Positions 22,498 through 34,025 of a stretch of 64,000 bases of DNA are shown here, piece after piece. Numbering within the stretch: the stretch's first letter is position 1; the number at the start of each line of letters is the position of its first letter. The DNA comes from Heliocybe sulcata (taxonomy: Eukaryota > Basidiomycota > Agaricomycetes > Gloeophyllales > Gloeophyllaceae), in NCBI GenBank assembly GCA_004369045.1, contig ML213536.1, positions 139,068-203,067 on the forward strand, in the 5' to 3' direction. The translations under genes and the position numbers were made by a program. Under the pieces are notes generated by a model, which saw only the letters and a list, made by a program, of their open reading frames with translations, had not been told where the DNA came from and did no database searches.

Positions 22498-24168
22498 ATG
22501 CAGCAACGGCGACCAGCTGCAGCGAACTCGCTGGGGCTGGCCATGCCGCGTCCTGCTTTGTCAACCAGACGTCCCCCGGGTTTACGCTCAGGTCTTGCTT
22601 CACCTCGCACACCTTTGAGCGGCGCTGCACCCCCGTCCTCGTTCTTCTTCAACGCGTCCACCTCTAACAGGAGAAGCCGAGATAGCGGCTCTAGTTGGAA
22701 CAGCTCTAACGGAGACGATGCTGACTCCATCGAAGTGGAATGGACCGCTGATCATATCCGCCGACTTCAAAGGGTGAGTAGTTCTGTTGCGTGGCCATGT
22801 TGCGTTCTAAAGGCCTTTATCGCTGTCAGACTTTGGATGCACTGCCATCTCATGTACTCACTCCGTTTGCTGGCCCGGTCCCTCCGCCCAATCTGCTAGA
22901 TAAAATGGCAAAAGGACTCGCCGAGTACGCGGATTGGCCCCATTCCCTGCGCGCTACCCGTGCCAAAATCATCGAAATAGCCAAAACTGGAGGCATGGAG
23001 AGTAGCGTTGATGAAGAGGCCAATGATAGGGATTCTGCCAGATCAGGAGTACTGTCGCCGACCACCAACATCGAACCCAAGCGGGCCCTCTACCGACAAT
23101 CGTCTATGGATTTCATTCAAATGGATAAGCAAGATGTACGAAGCAACGAGAGCATCACTCGGTAAGATCCCCTGGTTGACGTCGTGATAATCGAATTTTG
23201 ACTGCTTTCCCAGCTTGTCGAGCCGTCTGCAGAAGACCGACCGTATGATAGACAATCCGGCGTATCATCCATACTCCCGACTATCGACGACTTCCTCGCA
23301 GTCCTCCGTTTCGGAAAACGCTCCGGGCCTGCTGCCATCGGCGCTGTCGCAACGCGGTTCTCGCCCGGAGCCTCTGCGCCGTTCATATTCCGCTGCATAC
23401 CAACCTTCCGATTTGAATGAGCCGCCTGCTCCGAACAACCGCGTGTCGAGCCTCCGCAGAACGGAGTCGTGTGTGAGCCATACCTCAATCACCTCGAGGA
23501 CCTTCAAGCGCGCTCCGAGCTTCAGTGGTTCCTCCGATTCCTCCCGAATGAGCGTTGTCGAGTCCGTGAAGGACCACAACGCTCCATCCTCGGATGAGGA
23601 GGAGAAGGCGAGGGCCAAACAAGCCAAGAAACCCAAGACGAAGGCCGAGTCTCCCGCGCCTGTGCGTATCGCAGTCGCGCTATCGAACTACTTCTCGCGC
23701 GCGTCGGACACCATGAAGGGTGACTCAGACAACAGCTCGAACACCGTATCGTCTTCCTCCACCAAGGTATCCTTTGCCGGTACACCATCAGCTTCTCCTA
23801 CCTCCGCCAAGTTCCCCGGGAGCACTGCGACGAAACGACCCCGTCAGAACGTCCAAAGAAACCCTAGTATCCTTGGTGGACTTCTCCCAGGCGTTGCAGA
23901 GCACGAGTCTGACCGCAAGGCCGACCACCGCGGATCCCTTCCTGGCTCTACGGCTCCGCGCCCGACCAAGTTAATACCGCCTCGTACCATTAGACGCGTC
24001 AAACGCACTGAATTCCGCTCCGGCACTCTCCCCGGTCTCAGCAGGAAGATCTCCTTTGGGAGTCTCAGCACTCCTCGCGAGGACGACGAGGGGAACTACC
24101 CATCCACTGGCAGCTTCGAGTCAACTGGCTCGGGCTCTGGTTTGGGTGAGGCCTTCGAGCTGATCTGA
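22498..24168 (+). CDS. Ser-rich, probably disordered basidiomycete protein
   Basis: Exons 22498-22773, 22830-23161 and 23214-24168; about 520 residues. The N-terminus (MQQRRPAAANSLGLAMPRP) and the long C-terminal exon are rich in Ser, Pro, Arg and Thr and lack predicted structure. A better-ordered segment spans exon 1-2: WTADHIRRLQRTLDALPSHV, GPVPPPNLLDKMAKGLAEY and WPHSLRATRAKIIEIAKTGG, probably helical. Many S/T-P and R-x-x-S sites suggest phosphorylation. No enzyme motif is visible. Function unknown. Confidence 0.72.
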
Positions 24169-25555
24169 CACGCTGAACGCCGGGCCCGAATCGAGGAGGA
24201 ATGTATCTAAGATGGAGGTGGTGCTGCGCGATGTCGTGTACGCTGAAAGTGCGACGTTTTCCTGATCACTCGGAGCCCTAGGCGGTTAGACCTGTGAATA
24301 TATATATACAAAAATGTAACAAAACCCACCGCCGCCGGAGGCTAGGCCCTCCAGACGCGAGGACAGGTTCCCGGACGACTTGGGGTCGCTGGTTACCAGT
24401 TTGCGTCTGGGCGGATTGCTTTCACGGTTCCTTCGGAAACATCTCACACTGTCTAAATAATGCGTACCCACTGCCCTACGACCACGACTCGTACGAGTTC
24501 CACTCTATCTACTTCACTTCCCGACTCGATTCGCCTGCTTCAGACTGGCTGCGGTTACCCGACCATATTACCAATATTATAACCCATCTCCAACAATCCA
24601 TCTGTCTCTGTTCTCTCTTTCTGCTATCGTGCTTTCCAGCTCTTCCTTCAGCGTCAACCGACTGTGTACCCTCCTTGCCATTGCTCTGTTCTCTTGAAAC
24701 TGTATCTAGTCTCGCTGTCTCTTTTGTTGGCAGGGCCGACATTGTACTTGATGCTTGTCCTCCCTACTTCGTCCCCTTCCCTCAGGCTCCTTCCTGTTGC
24801 CGCTAGCCTCGTATCTGTCCGCTGTGTTATTCGTTGCAGCTGGACCACCACACTCCTTGGAACCAATTTCCTCTTCTCTGGTCTTCCCATGTATAACAGA
24901 GCCTACTCCCACTCACACGCCCCTGCGTATCCATTCCATGGCGGTCTCTTCTATCTCCTCTTGCGAAACCTTCTAATCCATATCTCTCAACTTTGCTGCC
25001 TTCGTGTCGCTCTCTGCTCTTTCACACTTCGCGGTACCTTTCGAATCTTGTTCACCAACTTTATCGTTCACGCGATACCTTCACACTCGTTCAATGTCGA
25101 TATTTCCCCCAATTGGTCGACTGGCTTTCCGATTTGCGTTTCTTGCTAGTTGATGTGACGTTGCACGTTCATTCCTCTCACCGGCGTTTGCATCCTTTGC
25201 TTTCAGTCTCGCATGCTTGGTGTCACGTACTCCTCTCGTCCGTGAGGACTTCGCATGCGTTGTAGCGTTTGTATAACAGTATGTATACTGTATTCTCTGC
25301 TAGCAAACAATGTGCATCCTTTGTATTTTGCTCCGTCTAGAACTCTTGTAGCCGCGAGGAGGCAAGCTTCGTCTGGGATTCAACACTCGAGTTATGTGAT
25401 GTGCTGGAGATTATTGGATGACCTCGACATGTAAATGCATGCAATCTGAAATTTCGGTATATAACCGAGAAGCATACAGGACAGACAGGACGAAACATAC
25501 GTTTTGCCCGATGAGTACCATCCGCCAGCACAAAGGGCTCTAACGTGCTCCCCCT
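24169..25555. other. 1.4 kb pyrimidine-rich non-coding stretch
   Basis: From about 24500 to 25270 the + strand is strongly C/T-biased (many ctc, ttc and tct runs) with frames open mostly because purine-rich stops are rare. I see no protein motif or splice-linked frame. It lies between two converging genes; it could be a long 3' UTR or a remnant. Confidence 0.45.
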
Positions 25556-25866
25556 TCAGCTATCCGACGGCGTTGTCAGTCTTGAGCGCCTCTCTCTAAT
25601 CTCCGCCTCCTTCTGGGCGATGAGGACCGAGGAATATTCAGTCCACACGTGAGCCCAGTATCCGGCGAAACCGAAAACGCCCATGGCAATCAGATGGCCG
25701 CTAGGATCTAAAGTAGACAGCACAAAAGTCCAATGAACATGACGATTTATGGACATCCACTGCTGAACCTACTAGACATGACATTGCGGTGCTGTATGCC
25801 TAGCTGACCCATCCTGGCAGCCAGACCGAAGAAAGAAAAGCCGAGTACGCTTGTGAGGGCAGCCAT
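25556..25866 (-). CDS. Small membrane protein, likely mitochondrial complex I accessory subunit (NUXM-like)
   Basis: Reverse-strand exons 25866-25773 and 25707-25556; 81 residues. The sequence MAALTSVLGFSFFGLAARMG, QLGIQHRNVM, SGHLIAMGVFGFAGYWAHVW then a charged tail (IAQKEAEIRERR) has two short hydrophobic segments. It resembles the fungal 14 kDa/NUXM-type subunit of NADH:ubiquinone oxidoreductase, in which a membrane anchor pair sits in the inner mitochondrial membrane. The name is from memory of the pattern and should be tested. An upstream in-frame ATG at 26004 would add 46 residues; I prefer 25866 because the family begins there. Divergent to the TPR gene 255 bp away. Confidence 0.6.
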
Positions 25867-26121
25867 GGGCCTCTGCTTACGGGTGAGTGACGGTAAGGAA
25901 CTTGGATTCAACGCTGGTCCACGCGACAGATCCGAGAACGGAAGTGGGAACAAATCAAGAACAATTGCAAACGCGTGTGGCGTCCTCGATATAAACCGTG
26001 CCACTCGTACTAAGTTCTTTCACTTCATTATAACCACCATTGGTGCGTCTCTCTGTCCTACGATACATCCAAGCAATAGAGATCTCTGCATCGAACATCT
26101 GTCTGTATTTCAAGAGAAATC
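25867..26121. promoter_or_regulatory. Divergent promoter, complex I-like subunit / TPR gene
   Basis: Only about 255 bp separate the two start codons, so the promoters are shared or overlapping. A possible TATA-like tgatataaac lies on the reverse side near 25990. Confidence 0.45.
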
Positions 26122-27128
26122 ATGTCGCAAGAAAACGCCAGTAGTACCAGTGCGCCTACGCTTGACCCTGCACAGCAGGTTAAGTTCGATACGGCGCGCC
26201 AGAAGAAGGATGTCGGGGATCAGGCTTTCAAGTCTGGAGATGTCCAGGGCGGTAGGGCTCATGTTCTTCTCGCGTGTTCCTTGGTTAGTTGCTAATCCGC
26301 CTGACGGAAAGCCCTACGATCATACCATGAGGTACGAGCTCTGTGGCGTCTGTCTGTGGCATGCTAATCGAGAAGTATAGGCTCTGATGTACCTTCACGG
26401 GCTGAACACGTATGCTACTGCGGCCCTGTCAATAAAGATTGAGGTTGCTGACTTGTACCACGTTTGGAAGGACAGCCTCGCAGGCGGCGTCGCCTGCGGG
26501 AGGGGAAAGCACGAAGAATCAGAATCCGGAGGTCTGTCAAACATCTTATCCGCTTGTGTGATGAACAATGGCGCTAAAAGGAGAATGCCAGATTGATGAG
26601 ATGCTCGAGAAGATATACAACAATATGTCTGCGTGCCACATGAAGCAGGGGAACTGGCAGAGAGCATTAGACACGGCGGACAAGGTTGGCTTGGACCAAG
26701 GGGATAGTGGACTGTTAACTCATACCACATATGATTCAGGCTCTCAAGAAGAACGAGAAGAACTACAAAGCTCTGTTTAGGAAGGGTAAGGCCCTCGGAG
26801 AGCTCGGCTACTTCGAGAAGAGCGAGAAAATACTGGAAGACCTGCTGCAAAAGAATCCTAGTGGTATGTTCATACTACAGCCCATTGGGCGCCAATTGAC
26901 TTTCCTTGGTAGATGCACCTATCGTCAATCATGAATTGACTCGCCTTCGCGCAGTTGAGAAGGAGAGAGAGCGTGTGGCAAATAAGAAGTTCAAAGGTCC
27001 GTGTCTTCCGTAATTTCTAGAGATTCCAGTGCTGATACCACATCGATTATCTGTCAGGTTTCTTGTTGAAAGAAAAGAAGGCTGAACCTGTGGCGGAAGC
27101 CAGAATAGAAGAGATAACTGACCCGTGA
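26122..27128 (+). CDS. TPR-domain co-chaperone-like protein with a 20-nt microexon
   Basis: Exons 26122-26251, 26312-26331, 26381-26531, 26581-26684, 26740-26863, 26913-26996 and 27058-27128 sum to 684 nt, 227 residues. TPR helices are seen in ARQKKDVGDQAFKSGD, ALRSYHEALMYLHGLN, EMLEKIYNNMSACHMKQG, WQRALDTADKALKKNEKNY and LFRKGKALGELGYFEKSEKI, the arrangement of FKBP/TTC9-type TPR clamps that can bind chaperone C-termini. The ALRSYHE segment exists only if the 20 nt exon 26312-26331 is used, and it is the most conserved helix. The tail is charged (KEKERERVANKKFKG-like). No PPIase domain is present. Client and partner unknown. Confidence 0.8.
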
Positions 27129-27804
27129 AGGTAGAACGGGTGGGATTGTCGCGTGCATTCGGATCTTTCCTTGACGCAATCTTTGTTGTAGCTCATATTG
27201 CTGTACTTATACCTATGGTCGCGCGGCGTTGCATCGTCTTCATTGACTCTCTACTCTCGACAACAATTGCTAATGGCGATTACGTGTGCCTTATCCTTTG
27301 CTTTGCAGGGTAGGTAGGTTGGGCACCTCCCGGACCAGACATGCTCCCTGTAGAGTTGAAGTGGGGTGGTACCCTTTGCTGAGCGTTCTCCCTAGGGCTG
27401 GGGAGTACCCCGATTGAATGTGTGCAATGACCTTCACATGTGGGTACAATTCGTAAGGCAACTACCAAAGGATCACTTAGCCTTTCGGGCGCAAAATAAG
27501 CTACCGTGCTTGCTGCTGCATGCTAAAGAATGGCTTGTTAATGGCTTTACAGCAGCTAGCAACCAGAGGCTGTCGCGGATTGAGGTGTGTGACAGATATG
27601 CACGTGCACACTGTCATTGTGCGTGACGACGCGCCTAGCTTCAGCCTGCCTCCTCTCACACGTCTGCCACACTGCAGTGTACTGACGCACCTACACCCTC
27701 CTACACCCTCCGACGCTCGCTCCCATGTACAGGCCTTGAGGGTCCGCATTTGAAGGATAAGCCAAACTATCTCAGAGAAATATCACACTGGCACTAGGTT
27801 ATCG
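27129..27804. other. Intergenic, no gene seen
   Basis: About 680 bp upstream of the telomerase gene. Contains a short direct repeat ctacaccctc near 27691-27709. No motif-bearing frame. Confidence 0.5.
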
Positions 27805-30800
27805 ATGTCTGTTACCGTCTCTGTCTTACGTTCTTATTACGCCTCCGTCACTCCCTTGCATGCTTGGCTATCTGAAGTCTTGGAATTGCCTCCTAAAAGC
27901 TGCCTCCTGGTTGTCGATAGCGATCCGCAGTCATACAGGGACCTCCTCCATTCTTCCTACGTTGCTGATGACGCACCTGCTTCTCAGACCGCCTCTCTGC
28001 GGTTTATACCCCGTCCACCACTGTTGTATATGAACGAGGTATTTGGCAGCGCGTAGCTGGCAAGATCCACACTTATGGTATTTTAGATGATTGACCGGGC
28101 ACGGGAGAAGCTGTTCCAGAAATACAGGGGAATAAGGCCCGCACACATATTGACTGCCGGTTACAAGCTGGTAAGAGTGATTATCAGCTTCCCGCCCCTT
28201 TCTAACGTGCCTTTAGTCTTCCGGTGATTGGGAGAGAGGCAAGACGAACGGCGGACGCATGGCCATCAGCAATACTCATGTCAACACTATCGCCTTGGCT
28301 CTGCAGGCGCCGGAATGGGAAATGCTATTACAAAGGTTGTCACTCTTCACCAAATCTAACCTTCTCCTTATATTGAATGTATTCTGTCAGAATCGGCGCT
28401 GACGCTATGTTCTACCTGTTGACCGGAACATCCGTTTTCGTGGCACTACCGAATGACTGCCTATGTCAAGTCACAGGCCGGCCTATACATCTCAAAAACG
28501 TGCCACAGACGGGGTCAGAATTTAAACCCTCTGAGGACTCTGCGATGCGCACTTCCGCCAAGAGGACTGCATCGGCGTCACTAGAACAACGCGCTCCGAA
28601 ACGGAGGCGCCTCTGCGAGTTCGGGAAGACGGTGTCTTCGCGGCCGTCCAAATCTGCTACAGCTGATATATCGTCCCACGTGTAAGTATGATGAAGTTCG
28701 TCGCCACCGTCATAGGCTGAAGTGGTTGTCTAGGAGGAGCCCTGTCGATATCTCCTTTGTTCGAGTGCGTATGTTCTATTCAAGGACAAAATATATACCA
28801 AAGTCGAACAATATTGTCTCCGGCCTCCCTCCCCAACGTGAGTGCATACGCATTACTGGGCGTGGTGTAGAAATATTGATGCGTGTCAAAGACGTGCTAA
28901 ATCGAATAGCCCCTTCTTATACAAGAATGCAGACGTTTGCGCAGGTCCACTCTGCTTGGGCAAATCCAAGGAAGCGGACAGACGACGCCCGCCACCTTGC
29001 GAAATATATACTTCCTAGGCAGTATGGCCTAACAAGCCCTTTTAGCAGTAGTACTGGCTGCAAACAGCTATCTTCTGAGATCCCGGATTTCAATAGCCGA
29101 GAATGCGAAATCAAAGTACGCTTTCCTTCTGCAGAGGTGTCAATTTCATCTAACCCGGGGCAGATGCGAGGAAGTATGAAGACTCCGAAACGGGTCAAGA
29201 CTGCCTTGCCGCTGCTGGAGCAACTCATCTGGAAACACGTAAAGTGCAGATACAAAGGCCTGTGCGATGCTGTGTGCCCTTCGAAGCTATCCATGGCCGG
29301 CTCGCAGAATATTGATAGCAGCATTATCCTTGTGAGGAGTCGCTACATCGGACTCTTTTCCAGGCTTATCTGATGTGGCATCCAGGAACTGATGTCTGAG
29401 CGCGGCTCTCAGCCCAAGTCACAAATTTCTCGATACAATAAGAGTATCTCGATCGACATATCAGACCGGTCCATCGTCAACCATGCCCTGTCACAAGCCC
29501 GGAAGGGGGCGAAGCTAAAGCCGAGATTTGCTGAGTTTGCTTGCAGCCACCTCGAGGTAAGTCGACACGTTCGGGTGCATCAATTGTACAAACATTCCCG
29601 GACGCTAGGTTTACCGCTATGCGATGCTGGTCACCAAAGCTGTCATCCCACATGCACTGTGGGGTTCTCAGAAGAATTTCCGCGTGATCGCACAATGTCA
29701 GGCCTACCGTCTGCTGATTCACTATATCCTCATTTTACAGTTGATATGACAGACGTGAAGGAGTTTATTTGCTCCCGGCGGTACGAGATCCTCACCTTGC
29801 ACCATGTCCAGCAAGATTTCCGCATGTCAGATTGTGACTGGCTGGCACCGGGAGGGCGGGAGCAACCAAGGGTCAGCGTGTCCGATGATCTCAAACGCCG
29901 GGAACTGCTAGGCGACTTCCTCTATTGGTACTTCGACGGATTCTTGCTACAGTTGCTGAAGGTGAGAGTAATCATTACGGTTCTGTCCTGGCCGGTCCTT
30001 ACTAGACGAATGCTGCAGACCACTTTCTATATAACGGAGTCCTCGGCGTTCAGAAAACAGATCCTGTATTTCCGGCATGACGACTGGAACATCCTTTGCA
30101 AGCCGTTGATTGACCGCCTTGCTTCTGAAACATTTGAGAAGATGGACGCAGTGAGTACTATACTCTTTACAATGGACATGGAACTTGATCATATGCTAGA
30201 GAGACGCGGAAGAAGTCCTAAGGCAACGGAAACTTGGCTTCTCTTTCGTCCGCTTACTTCCCAAAGAGACCGGAGTACGGCCAATCGTTAACCTTAGGCG
30301 GAAGGCCCAGCAGAAGGTATTGCCGCCAAAGCGTGAAGTTAACCGTACAAGCTGATGTTGTTCAGGGGTCATTTAGTCGGGAGCAATCTATCAACCAGAT
30401 TCTCCAAGCGACTTTTCAGATACTTTCATACGAGAAGGTCAGTCGCGAGCGGCTGGCCTGATGCAAGTGTCTGATAAGGGGTTTCAGCAAGCGCAAGCCT
30501 CGATGCTGGGAGCTTCCGTCTTCGGAGCGAATGAGGTATATACTAGGCTGAAGGGATATAAGACCCGACTGAAGTCTTCTACTACCGGAGCTCTGTGAGT
30601 GGCGAGACAACTGCATTCCCGTCCACTCGTTACGATCCTTTTGCATGACAGGCCTCCATTGTATTTTGTCAAAATGGATGTTCAAGCCTGCTTTGACACC
30701 ATTGACCAGTCAAAACTACTACAGATTTTACGGGACCTAGTCTCTGAGGTGCGCTTTATCTCGATTTTGCCTACTTGAAACCTACGAGTTTCGCCTATGC

Positions 30801-32478
30801 AGGACATTTATGTCATCCAACGCCACGCCCAACTCTCAGTCAATATGGGCAGAGTCAAGCGGTCATATGTCCGCAAGGCCGTGCCAGAAGGTATTGGTTT
30901 CTGATGAGTACCGTGTCGATATACTGATCAACAATTATCAGACGATCATCCTCATTTTCTGACGACCGCCGGAAGGTTGGCCTCCGCTCTACGGCATACT
31001 ATTTTTGTCGATCAGGCAAGAACACTAGGCAGGTTGCTGGGTTTTTACTGAGCCTCGCGTCAGGTGGAGTACAGCTTTTCCGAGAAGCAGGAAGTCATGC
31101 GATTACTCGAGGAGCACATCACGCAGAACATTGTGAAGGTATTCTCTATAACGGCGTTGTTCCACAGAGAGATGATAAGGCTCTTATAGATTGGCACCGA
31201 TTACTATCGGCAAGTGGTGGGCATACCTCAAGGATCCGTGTTGTCCGCTCTTCTTTGCTCTTTCTTCTACGGCGATCTGGAGCAGCGCAAGTTCAACTTC
31301 TCCAACGATCCTGAGAGTGTGCGTCTTCCCTCATAACTGCAGTCTTCTGGTTCACTGAGCGCTGTCCAGATGCTCATGAGGTTGATCGACGACTACCTCT
31401 TCATCACGACGGATCTGCTCAAGGCTAAGCACTTCGTACAGATGATGAGCGAGGGTGAGTTTATGCACCCGTCCCAATCAGGCGCTGACTCGAGGAGTCA
31501 CAGGCCATCCGGATTATGGATGCTTCATAGCTCGAGAGAAATCGTTGACGAACTTCGACTGCGGCTCGTACGACATGAACACTGTCGAGGACGGTCAGCG
31601 AGGTACGGCGTCCCTTGAAATTTGACAGATGGTGACTTATACTGCAAAGCCTTTCCATGGTGTGGATACCTTATTGACATGACGGATCTGTCGGTATCGA
31701 CCGATTATTCACGATTCCACGATACCTGTAAGTGTCAGAATTGGCTGAGCTACTGCGCCGTGTTCCCATTTCCATTGCAGATCTGCGAGATTCCCTCACT
31801 GTTGAGAAGGGCCGCCGACCAGGCACGAAATTCTTCCAGAAAATGATGCAGTCCGTCTTCCAGTCACGTCCTCTATTGGGTTTATTCACTCATCTCCGTA
31901 TTTCCCAGGCTTGCTAAGCACAGAAGCCACATTCTCTTCTGCGATGCCAATCTGAACTCAGAAAGGGTCGTGTATTTGAATATCTACCAGAATTTCCTGG
32001 TCACCGCCATGAAAATGCATCATTACATTCGCAGCTCGGCACTCGATGTCCATCGGAAGAGCAAGTCCTTGCACAGTACGCACTCAGTATCTTCCGCTCT
32101 CGGTTCTCAGCGAACTGAATGCAACAGATACTATCAAGCAAATGTTGCAATTCACCCATGCCGCTATCTGCAACAGGGCATCTAACAAAATGGCGCGGTC
32201 GCAAGGTGCAAGTTGCAGAGTTGACAAGAAAGTCGTCTTATTGTAAGTCCTGGGTCCTTCATTTGTAGACCGTAGCTTTCCTTACTGAAGCTGCGCATGC
32301 AACTAGCTTTGGCGCGCATGCCTTTCATCTGGTCCTATCTTGCAAACCCGAAGCATATCAGACACTCCTCAAGCCGTTGGCCTTCCAGCTTTCTCTACCC
32401 GGGAATAAGATATTGCGGAGTCGATATCGCAGTATTCTCACCGAAGGCGCATCTACTCTGACTCTGCTCTCATTCTGA
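27805..32478 (+). CDS. TERT: Telomerase reverse transcriptase (TERT), highly intron-split
   Basis: A gene of about 4.7 kb in well over ten exons. The N-terminus (VLRSYYASVTPLHAWLSEVL) matches fungal TERT TEN domains. The T motif reads TTFYITESSAFRKQILYFRH then WNILCKPLI (near 30018-30110). Motifs 1 and 2: FVRLLPKETGVRPIVNLRRK (about 30244-30305). Motif A: YFVKMDVQACFDTI with catalytic Asp at 30677-30679. Motif B': QVVGIPQGSVLSALLCSFF (about 31208-31265). Motif C: LMRLIDDYLF with the Asp pair at 31388-31393. Motif D: GCFIAREKSLTNFDC. Motif E primer grip: FPWCGYLI (about 31649). A thumb-like C-terminus (GAHAFHLVLSCKPEAYQTLL) ends at a TGA near 32476-32478. The active site is intact. Some exon borders and the last residues are not certain. 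It extends chromosome ends with the telomerase RNA. Confidence 0.93.
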
Positions 32479-32743
32479 CCAGGCCCTCGACAGTCTTGGC
32501 GTACTCGCTAGGTTAGTTATAAGGTGGTATGGAGCCTCCCTCCATGTGGATTACTCGAATTTCTTCATTGGAAGGATATTACAGTGACTCCGAGTTCTCC
32601 CAAGAATGTCTGCCTATGGCAGATGCGAGCGAGATCCCATGAGTTTACATTATATGTATTGCTTATGTTGCATGCCTTATGCGACGACTGGCGAGGTCTG
32701 TTGCGTCACGTGCACAAAGAATATAGAAATTTTTACATAACTG
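32479..32743. other. TERT 3' flank
   Basis: Short stretch between the TERT stop and the inserted element; no gene seen. Confidence 0.5.
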
Positions 32744-33575
32744 TTCAAATCGGGGCGCTACTCACTGCGGTGTAGGATAATGATAATGAGCGGAGTTACA
32801 TAAGCATTCTCAGGACCTGCGTGTGGCGTCTTTTGTGGCTGCAGAATAANNNNNNNNNNNNNNNNNNNNNNNNNNNNNNNNNNNNNNNNNNNNNNNNNNN
32901 NNNNNNNNNNNNNNNNNNNNNNNNNNNNNNNNNNNNNNNNNNNNNNNNNNNNNNNNNNNNNNNNNNNNNNNNNNNNNNNNNNNNNNNNNNNNNNNNNNNN
33001 NNNNNNNNNNNNNNNNNNNNNNNNNNNNNNNNNNNNNNNNNNNNNNNNNNNNNNNNNNNNNNNNNNNNNNNNNNNNNNNNNNNNNNNNNNNNNNNNNNNN
33101 NNNNNNNNNNNNNNNNNNNNNNNNNNNNNNNNNNNNNNNNNNNNNNNNNNNNNNNNNNNNNNNNNNNNNNNNNNNNNNNNNNNNNNNNNNNNNNNNNNNN
33201 NNNNNNNNNNNNNNNNNNNNNNNNNNNNNNNNNNNNNNNNNNNNNNNNNNNNNNNNNNNNNNNNNNNNNNNNNNNNNNNNNNNNNNNNNNNNNNNNNNNN
33301 NNNNNNNNNNNNNNNNNNNNNNNNNNNNNNNNNNNNNNNNNNNNNNNNNNNNNNNNNNNNNNNNNNNNNNNNNNNNNNNNNNNNNNNNNNNNNNNNNNNN
33401 NNNNNNNNNNNNNNNNNNNNNNNNNNNNNNNNNNNNNNNNNNNNNNNNNNNNNNNNNNNNNNNNNNNNNGGATGGAATTGTCCAAATGGCTCTTACGAGC
33501 CGACCCCGATTTTTCTTTTTCTTTTTCTTTTCTTTTCTTTTTTCACATCTTAGTCATTATCGTGCCTTCAAATCG
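32744..33575 (-). mobile_element. Non-autonomous transposable element, copy A, with 9-bp target duplication; contains assembly gap
   Basis: The element (32753-33566, 814 nt as given) is flanked on both sides by the 9-bp TTCAAATCG (32744-32752 and 33567-33575). Its ends, reversed, match the copy at 62560-63393: GGCACGATAATGAC at one end, a (GAAAA)n-like purine run, GTCGGCTCGTAAGAGCC, and at the other end CCGCTCATTATCATTATCC and GTGAGTAGCGCCC. Only about 97 nt on each side are read; bases 32850-33469 are N. The 9-bp duplication suggests a Mutator-like or similar DNA element without its own gene. Terminal inverted repeats are weak (GG..C at both ends). Confidence 0.8.
32850..33469. other. Assembly gap (620 N)
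   Basis: All bases are N. The matching part of the full copy at 62.6-63.4 kb is about 640 nt, so the gap is nearly filled by element sequence. No gene need be hidden here. Confidence 0.95.
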
Positions 33576-33659
33576 ACTTTCATACGGCCTCTGTCGCTAT
33601 AATTTCTTGTAGGCATTGTAACTATAGTAAGAACTCTGAGTCTGCCCCGAAGCACACCG

Positions 33660-34025
33660 AATCTGAGCCATGCAAGAAAGGCCCTGTCACCTCGATCGAC
33701 TCAGAATCCCTCCGTCACCGCCTCCCACCGCCAAACAGACTCGCAATCATCCCGCAGCACCTCCAGCCGGGCGAGCGACAAGTTCATCGCAGCGTAACGT
33801 AGCAGAGCCTGATAATGCAACAGCGAAGCAGAACACGAAGACAAAGGTCGCCAGACGTAAGTAGAGGATGGGTCAGAGGGTGAGCCGATGGTACCAAAGA
33901 ACACGATGACGGCGGACAAGAAGATTGCGAACGCGAACGGCAACGGCAATGGCAAGGGGAAGGGGAAGGAGGGCTTCTCCTCGCCGCTGACGAGTGCCTC
34001 TGATGGCGAGGTGGAGGATTTCTAG
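33660..34025 (+). pseudogene. Possible 3' exons of a truncated gene
   Basis: A Ser/Thr-rich frame (NPSVTASHRQTDSQSSRSTS) leads to SSRASDKFIAA, then canonical splice sites at 33794/33846 and 33857/33899 would join to a last exon reading MTADKKIANANGNGNGKGKG and ending TSASDGEVEDF with stop at 34023-34025. The middle exon would be only 10 nt, which makes the model doubtful. No upstream exons are visible because the transposable element lies immediately 5'. It may be the tail of a gene cut by that insertion, or a short orphan gene. Low confidence. Confidence 0.28.

Noticed and set aside
32478-32520. Further TERT exon (…ALDSLGVLAR…) joined by a GC-type donor
   Set aside because: The needed donor context (AG|GCGCAT) is not a known GC-AG consensus, and the stop at 32478 is plausible.
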